DNA of 64,000 nucleotides from Mycolicibacterium iranicum (GTDB taxonomy: Bacteria > Actinomycetota > Actinomycetes > Mycobacteriales > Mycobacteriaceae), in NCBI RefSeq assembly GCF_002101705.1, contig NZ_LQPC01000015.1, positions 1 to 64,000 of the forward strand. The letters run 5' to 3'. Every line of letters starts with the position of its first letter. Positions within the stretch are counted from its first letter, which is position 1. The notes below the pieces were generated by a model. That model saw only the letters and a list, made by a program, of their open reading frames with translations, did not search any database and was not told where the DNA came from. Made by a program: the position numbers and the translations under genes. Positions 60,175 to 64,000 of this stretch are shown here, piece after piece.

Positions 60175-60420
60175 TCAGAAGGTGACGGGACCGTACCTCT
60201 CGAAAGGCAGGATGCCGCCCCAGTACGGCGTTGCGTTCTCCGGGGGGATGGTGCTGATCTCGGCGTCGCCGGGCGTCTCGCACACCTTGGTGGAACCGCC
60301 CTCCACGCCGCCGCTCTGCGACGTGGTGCTGCAGTTCGGCTGGGCGATCGCGACGGGGGCAGCGGCGATCGCCGCGGAGGCGGCACCCGCGGCGAGGAGT
60401 GCGGCGAAGCGAGCCTTCAT
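60175..60420 (-). CDS. Small secreted cysteine protein
   Basis: The 81-residue protein has a signal peptide ending IA-QPNC and mature QPNCSTTSQSGGVEGGSTKVCETPGDAEISTIP, ending in YWGGILPFERYGPVTF. It matches the product of 59785-60033 in signal, Cys spacing and tail. Two cysteines about 20 residues apart may form a disulfide. Function unknown. Confidence 0.78.
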   Translation of the reverse strand: MKARFAALLAAGAASAAIAAAPVAIAQPNCSTTSQSGGVEGGSTKVCETPGDAEISTIPPENATPYWGGILPFERYGPVTF

Positions 60421-60441
60421 GGCGAAACCTTCCACGCAGAG

Positions 60442-61530
60442 TCAGCTCGCAGCGTACAAGCCTTCGCCGGTGATCAGGGGCAACTCTCGAGCAGTCACAA
60501 TTCCTGGCGCAGCATCGATTACGGCCGGGATCGCATTTACCACGCGAGCGGCCGTCGCCACCAGGCCCGCATGGTTGTGATCGCCGTTGGGACTGCTGAG
60601 GCAGAGGTCGAGGGCGTAGGACGGTTCGCCGGTGATCTCGATCCGGTACGAGCCGCCGTGCTGGGCGGGCTGCGGCCAGTCGGGGCAGAGGTCGTCGCGC
60701 AGCCGGGTGACGTGTTCGAGGACGACCGGGATCTCACCGTCTTTCATCCCGCGGACTTCGAAGCGGATCGCCGCCGTGGTGCCCTTGGCGATGGGACCCG
60801 CCGCGATGTCGAAGTCCTCCGGCGCGGGCACCCGCTCGTGGGTCTCGGTGACTTCGTCGAGCTCGACGCCGAGCCCGGCGGCGAGTTGGCGCACCACCGA
60901 GCCCCACGCCAGGCTCAGCACTCCGGGCTGCAGCAGCATGGGCGTCTCGTCCAGGGAACCGCCGAATCCCATGACGTCGAACATGACTGCCGCACTGTCA
61001 TAGGTGTCGTAGTTGATGATCTCCATGCAGCGGATCTGCTGAATGTTCTGACAGGTGCCCGCCAGCGCCATCGGCAACAGGTCGTTCGCAAACCCCGGGT
61101 CGATGCCATTGACGAAGATGGTCGACGATCCCTTGCGGGCGGCGTCCTCGATGGGGGTGATGAGTTCTGCAGGCAGCACCTGCCAGGGATGCTGCAGGAA
61201 CACCGCGCTGCTACCGACGACGTTGACGCCCGCCTCGAGGATGCGGCGGTAGTCCTCCAGGGCTTCGGGAAGGCGATTGTCGGCCAGCGCGGTGTAGACC
61301 GCGCACTCCGGCTGGGTGGCCAACACCGCGTCCAGGTCTGTCGTCGCGACGATGCCGGTCGAATCCTGAAGTCCCGCAAGCTCTGCCGCGTCCTTGCCGG
61401 CCTTGGACTCCGAGGAGACCCAGACCGCGGTCAGCTCGAATCGGGGGTCTTTGATCAGCTGGGTGAGCGCGTGCTTGCCGACGTTCCCCGTGCCGATCGC
61501 AGCGACGCTGATTGGGGACGAGTTGGCCAT
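60442..61530 (-). CDS. Dihydrodipicolinate reductase-like oxidoreductase (paralogue 3)
   Basis: The 362-residue protein has the Rossmann AIGTGNVGKHALTQL, AGKDAAELAGL, ECAVYTAL and NGIDPGFANDLLP. It follows an SDR by 9 bases in the same direction, under a possible KstR-type site. The pairing with an SDR suggests sequential oxidation/reduction of a small CoA ester, alcohol or steroid-like substrate. Confidence 0.82.
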   Translation of the reverse strand: MANSSPISVAAIGTGNVGKHALTQLIKDPRFELTAVWVSSESKAGKDAAELAGLQDSTGIVATTDLDAVLATQPECAVYTALADNRLPEALEDYRRILEAGVNVVGSSAVFLQHPWQVLPAELITPIEDAARKGSSTIFVNGIDPGFANDLLPMALAGTCQNIQQIRCMEIINYDTYDSAAVMFDVMGFGGSLDETPMLLQPGVLSLAWGSVVRQLAAGLGVELDEVTETHERVPAPEDFDIAAGPIAKGTTAAIRFEVRGMKDGEIPVVLEHVTRLRDDLCPDWPQPAQHGGSYRIEITGEPSYALDLCLSSPNGDHNHAGLVATAARVVNAIPAVIDAAPGIVTARELPLITGEGLYAAS

Positions 61531-61539
61531 GTGGGCTCC

Positions 61540-62331
61540 TTACAGATCGGGAATCGGGAGATCGAGGTTCGGGAAGGTGAGGCCGCCGTCGACTTCGAGC
61601 GTCTTGCCCGTGAGGTAGGCGCCCGCGGGGGAGGCGAGATAGACCGCGGCAGCCGCGATGTCGAGCGGGTCGCCGAGGCGTCTCATCGGAGTCGCCTTCT
61701 CCATCGGGTCACGCAGATCGTCGTTGCTGGCGACGATCTCCAGTGCCGAGGTCAGGATCGAACCCGGCGCGATCGCGTTGACGCGAATGCGGGGTGCCAG
61801 ATCGAGCGCCGACAGCCGGGTGTAGTGCGCCAGCGCGGCTTTTGCCGTGCCGTAGGCGGCAAAGCCGCGGCCGGCTAGACGCGCCATGGTCGACGTGATG
61901 TTGATGATGCTGCCGCCGCCCGAGCCTTCCAGCATCAGCGGCACGGCTGCGACCGTGAGCGCGTGCGCAGTCGCGACGTTGAACGCGAACGCGTCGCGCA
62001 TATCCTTGGCGCTGGTGTTCAGAAGCGCGTTCGGCATCGTTCCGCCGACATTGTTGACGACGATGTCTAGTCTGCCGAATGCCTCCTTAGCCTGGGCGGC
62101 GAGAGCCGCGGTGTCCTCGGAGTGGGCGAGGTCGGCGACCACGATGTGGGCTCGGCGTCCGGTGCCGGCGATCTGCTCGGCGACCTCCTCGAGCTGTGAC
62201 TGCGTGCGCGCTGCAATCAGCACGTCAGCGCCTGCTTCGGCAAAAGCAAGAGCCATGGCGGCGCCGAGTCCGCGCCCTGCCCCGGTCACCACCGCCACCT
62301 GATCGTCGAGCCGGAACCGGTCCAGAATCAC
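61540..62331 (-). CDS. Short-chain dehydrogenase/reductase
   Basis: This 263-residue classical SDR has [18 protein letters not shown], Ser in INITSTMAR, YxxxK in YGTAKAA and [11 protein letters not shown]. It is the first gene of the two-gene operon with paralogue 3. A TNNAACNNGTTNNA site lies 66 bases upstream. Confidence 0.9.
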   Translation of the reverse strand: MILDRFRLDDQVAVVTGAGRGLGAAMALAFAEAGADVLIAARTQSQLEEVAEQIAGTGRRAHIVVADLAHSEDTAALAAQAKEAFGRLDIVVNNVGGTMPNALLNTSAKDMRDAFAFNVATAHALTVAAVPLMLEGSGGGSIINITSTMARLAGRGFAAYGTAKAALAHYTRLSALDLAPRIRVNAIAPGSILTSALEIVASNDDLRDPMEKATPMRRLGDPLDIAAAAVYLASPAGAYLTGKTLEVDGGLTFPNLDLPIPDL

Positions 62332-62396
62332 GTGCGCCCTCCATTCGTCGACGCGGGAAACGCTAGCAAGGGGAGCGTGGGCGTGGGGGCGCTTTT

Positions 62397-62410
62397 TGGA
62401 ACACGTTCTA
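62397..62410. promoter_or_regulatory. KstR-type operator (TNNAAC-NN-GTTNNA)
   Basis: TAGAACGTGTTCCA, read on the minus strand, fits the KstR/FadR-like consensus with core AACNNGTT and is palindromic except at the ends. It lies upstream of the SDR at 62331, pointing to control by a steroid or lipid regulator. Confidence 0.6.
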
Positions 62411-62521
62411 ATTGGCTGCGTGCGCGGGGTGCTGCGTGCGCGGGGTGCGACGAGCGATCACGAATGCACGGTTGTTGACGGATCTAAGCCAAATCTCGTC
62501 ACAAAGGGTGCATTCGCGAGG

Positions 62522-63472
62522 TCAGCTCTTCTTTGCCGCGGCTTTCTTCGTGGCCTTCTTGGCGGGGGCCTTTTTCGCTGATGCCTTCTTGGCTGGGGCC
62601 TTCTTCGCGGCGGCTTTCTTCGCCGGGGCCTTCTTGGCGGGCTCGTCGTCATCCGAATTGCTGGCCGAGGACCGGCCCTGCTCCTTGCGCGCCTTCACAC
62701 TGGCTTCGAGCTTGGCCAGCAGGTCCGACACATCTTCGGTCTCGTCGAGTTCCTGCGGCTGTTCTTCCGTGGTGAACGCCTCGCCACCTTCGAGTTTGGC
62801 CTGGATCAGCTCGTGCAGCTGCTCCTGGTAGTCGTCGTGGTAGCGGTCGGGATTGAAGTCGTCGGTCATGGAGTCCACAACCTGGCTGGCCATCTTCAGC
62901 TCGGCGGGTTTGACCTCGACTTCCTTGTCGAGCACAGGAAAATCGGGGTCGCGAATCTCGTCGGGCCACAGCAGCGTGTGGATCATCATGACGTCGCGCT
63001 TGCTGAAATCCTTGACCCGCAGCGCCGCGAGCCGGGTCTTGTTGCGCAGCGCGAAATTTACGATCGCCACGCGGTCGGTCTCCATCAGCGTCTTGGCGAG
63101 CAACACATACGACTTCGACGACTTGCCTTCGGGCTCAAGGAAATACGATCGGTCGTACATCAGCGGGTCGAGATCGCTGGCGGGGACGAACTCCAGCACC
63201 TCGATCTCGCGGCTGCGCTCCTCCGGCAACGTGGAGATGTCGTCGTCGGTGATGATGACGGTCTGACCGTCGTCGGACTCGTAGGCCTTGGCGATGTCGC
63301 GGTACTCGACCACCTCGCCGCACACCTCGCACACCCGCTTGTAGCGGATGCGCCCGTTGTCCTTCTCGTGCACCTGGTGGAACTTGATGTCGTGATCCTC
63401 GGTGGCGCTGTACACCTTGACCGGGACATTGACCAGCCCGAAGGCGATGGAACCCTTCCAGATGGACCGCAT
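62522..63472 (-). CDS. ku: Non-homologous end-joining protein Ku
   Basis: The 316-residue protein has the Ku core: MRSIWKGSIAFGLVNVPVKVYSATE, the zinc-like CEVCGE, KVxEYRDIAKAYE-type stretch, DRSYFLEPEGKSSKSYVLL and DEIRDPDFPVLDKEVEVKPAELKMA. The C-terminus (from about 268) is repeats of AKKAPAKK, which aid DNA binding. With LigD it joins double-strand breaks. The TGA of the sugar kinase gene overlaps this ATG (TGATG). Confidence 0.95.
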   Translation of the reverse strand: MRSIWKGSIAFGLVNVPVKVYSATEDHDIKFHQVHEKDNGRIRYKRVCEVCGEVVEYRDIAKAYESDDGQTVIITDDDISTLPEERSREIEVLEFVPASDLDPLMYDRSYFLEPEGKSSKSYVLLAKTLMETDRVAIVNFALRNKTRLAALRVKDFSKRDVMMIHTLLWPDEIRDPDFPVLDKEVEVKPAELKMASQVVDSMTDDFNPDRYHDDYQEQLHELIQAKLEGGEAFTTEEQPQELDETEDVSDLLAKLEASVKARKEQGRSSASNSDDDEPAKKAPAKKAAAKKAPAKKASAKKAPAKKATKKAAAKKS

Positions 63473-64000
63473 CAGCCCAGTATGTCCGATATGGGGGCGC
63501 TTTCGAGGGTGGCGCGGTCGGGCAGGTCGGCCCCGGCTTTGGCCACGGTCAGCGCCGAGGTCAGCGTCGCGGCCCGAACCGCGGCGGTCAACGCATCGGT
63601 CCCGACGGCCGCGAGATGGGGCCGACGCTCGGCACCCAGCAGGTCCATCGACCACAGAGCGTCGATCAGTCCCGTCATGAACGCGTCTCCGGCACCCACG
63701 GTGTCCACCACGTCGACATTTCCCGCAGGTACCCGCAAGGTCCCGGCGGCACACATGGCCACCGCGCCCTCTCCGCCGAACGTCACGACGACGATCGACG
63801 GTCCGAGCGCCAGCCACGACGTCGCGATCTGTTCGGGTGTGCGGGTGGGGTCGATCCAGTGCATATCCTCGCTGCTGGCCTTGACGACGTCGGCCCGCTC
63901 GAGCAGCCGGTCGACGCGGGTCCCGGCCGCGTCGGCGTCTGTCAGCAGCGCCGGGCGGATGTTCGGGTCGAACGTGAAGGTCGCTGAGAGACGGTAAGTG
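63472..64000 (-). CDS. PfkB-family sugar kinase, 5' end cut by window
   Basis: The open frame runs to the window edge and lacks its start. The visible 175 residues include FTFDPNIRP, VVVTFGGEGAV and the PfkB signature DTVGAGDAFMTGL with the catalytic Asp. It phosphorylates a sugar or nucleoside such as fructose or ribose with ATP. It ends at the ku start. Confidence 0.88.
   Translation of the reverse strand, partial: TYRLSATFTFDPNIRPALLTDADAAGTRVDRLLERADVVKASSEDMHWIDPTRTPEQIATSWLALGPSIVVVTFGGEGAVAMCAAGTLRVPAGNVDVVDTVGAGDAFMTGLIDALWSMDLLGAERRPHLAAVGTDALTAAVRAATLTSALTVAKAGADLPDRATLESAPISDILG

Noticed and set aside
62522..63817. N-terminally extended Ku
   Set aside because: The extension overlaps the sugar kinase gene in another frame; Ku homology starts exactly at ATG 63472.

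Overview
The window is GC-rich actinobacterial DNA from a mycobacterium, most likely a fast-growing environmental species (Mycolicibacterium-like). The evidence is mycolic-acid genes (two cyclopropane/mycolic acid methyltransferases and a KasB-like ketoacyl synthase), a sigK-rskA pair, a haemophore-type secreted haem-binding protein, bacterial Ku with a lysine-rich tail, an F420-type LLM oxidoreductase, and genes resembling M. tuberculosis Rv0910, Rv0912, Rv0913c and Rv0914c in that order. In M. tuberculosis those four are nearly adjacent (from memory). Here about 41 kb separates the Rv0910-like gene (74-505) from the others (41946-47273), so most of the first two thirds is accessory metabolic DNA.

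Region 587-9424 is one tightly packed minus-strand operon. It starts from a promoter with a clear -35 and -10, a perfect 14-bp palindrome over the -10, and an ATG about where transcription should begin. It encodes a six-TM membrane protein, a TetR regulator, a 35-residue membrane microprotein, a NorD/CbbO-like VWA protein, a NorQ/CbbQ-like AAA+ ATPase, a 43-residue microprotein, a second near-identical six-TM protein, a one-TM protein, a cytochrome P450, a dihydrodipicolinate-reductase-like oxidoreductase, an ERG2/sigma-1-receptor-like protein and an NAD(P)-binding protein. I do not recognise this assembly as a described system; it is the best candidate in the window for new biology.

Region 9425-16794 holds a second dihydrodipicolinate-reductase-like gene, a secreted protein, a molybdopterin oxidoreductase, a membrane protein and a membrane-anchored GGDEF-EAL protein.

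Region 16819-36994 is a catabolic island around a divergent control region (23017-23155) with two matching GntR-type operator sites. Leftward run a beta-propeller protein, the GntR regulator, two acyl-CoA ligases and a dehydrogenase. Rightward run a dehydrogenase, a Rieske oxygenase, a Baeyer-Villiger-type monooxygenase, another dehydrogenase, a CoA-transferase, two large/small acyl-CoA dehydrogenase pairs, a ThDP lyase-like enzyme and an aldehyde dehydrogenase. Inferred logic: hydroxylation, oxidation to a ketone, oxygen insertion, ester or lactone opening, CoA activation, beta-oxidation-like steps, and ThDP-dependent C-C cleavage with aldehyde oxidation. One gene junction here is a chain of 32-bp repeats forming four coupled ten-codon mini-ORFs.

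Region 37046-49722 holds lipid genes (KasB-like, two methyltransferases, carotenoid oxygenase, thiolase), small enzymes, regulators (duplicated HxlR, GAF-ANTAR, XRE) and secreted proteins. Region 49906-64000 has a tRNA-Arg, COX3/COX4-like (NorE/NorF-like) membrane proteins, a YbdK-type ligase, sigK-rskA, a gamma-glutamyl-hydrolysing fusion protein, mntH with a DtxR-type operator, three small secreted cysteine proteins, a third dihydrodipicolinate-reductase-like gene with a dehydrogenase behind a KstR-type site, ku, and a sugar kinase cut by the window edge.
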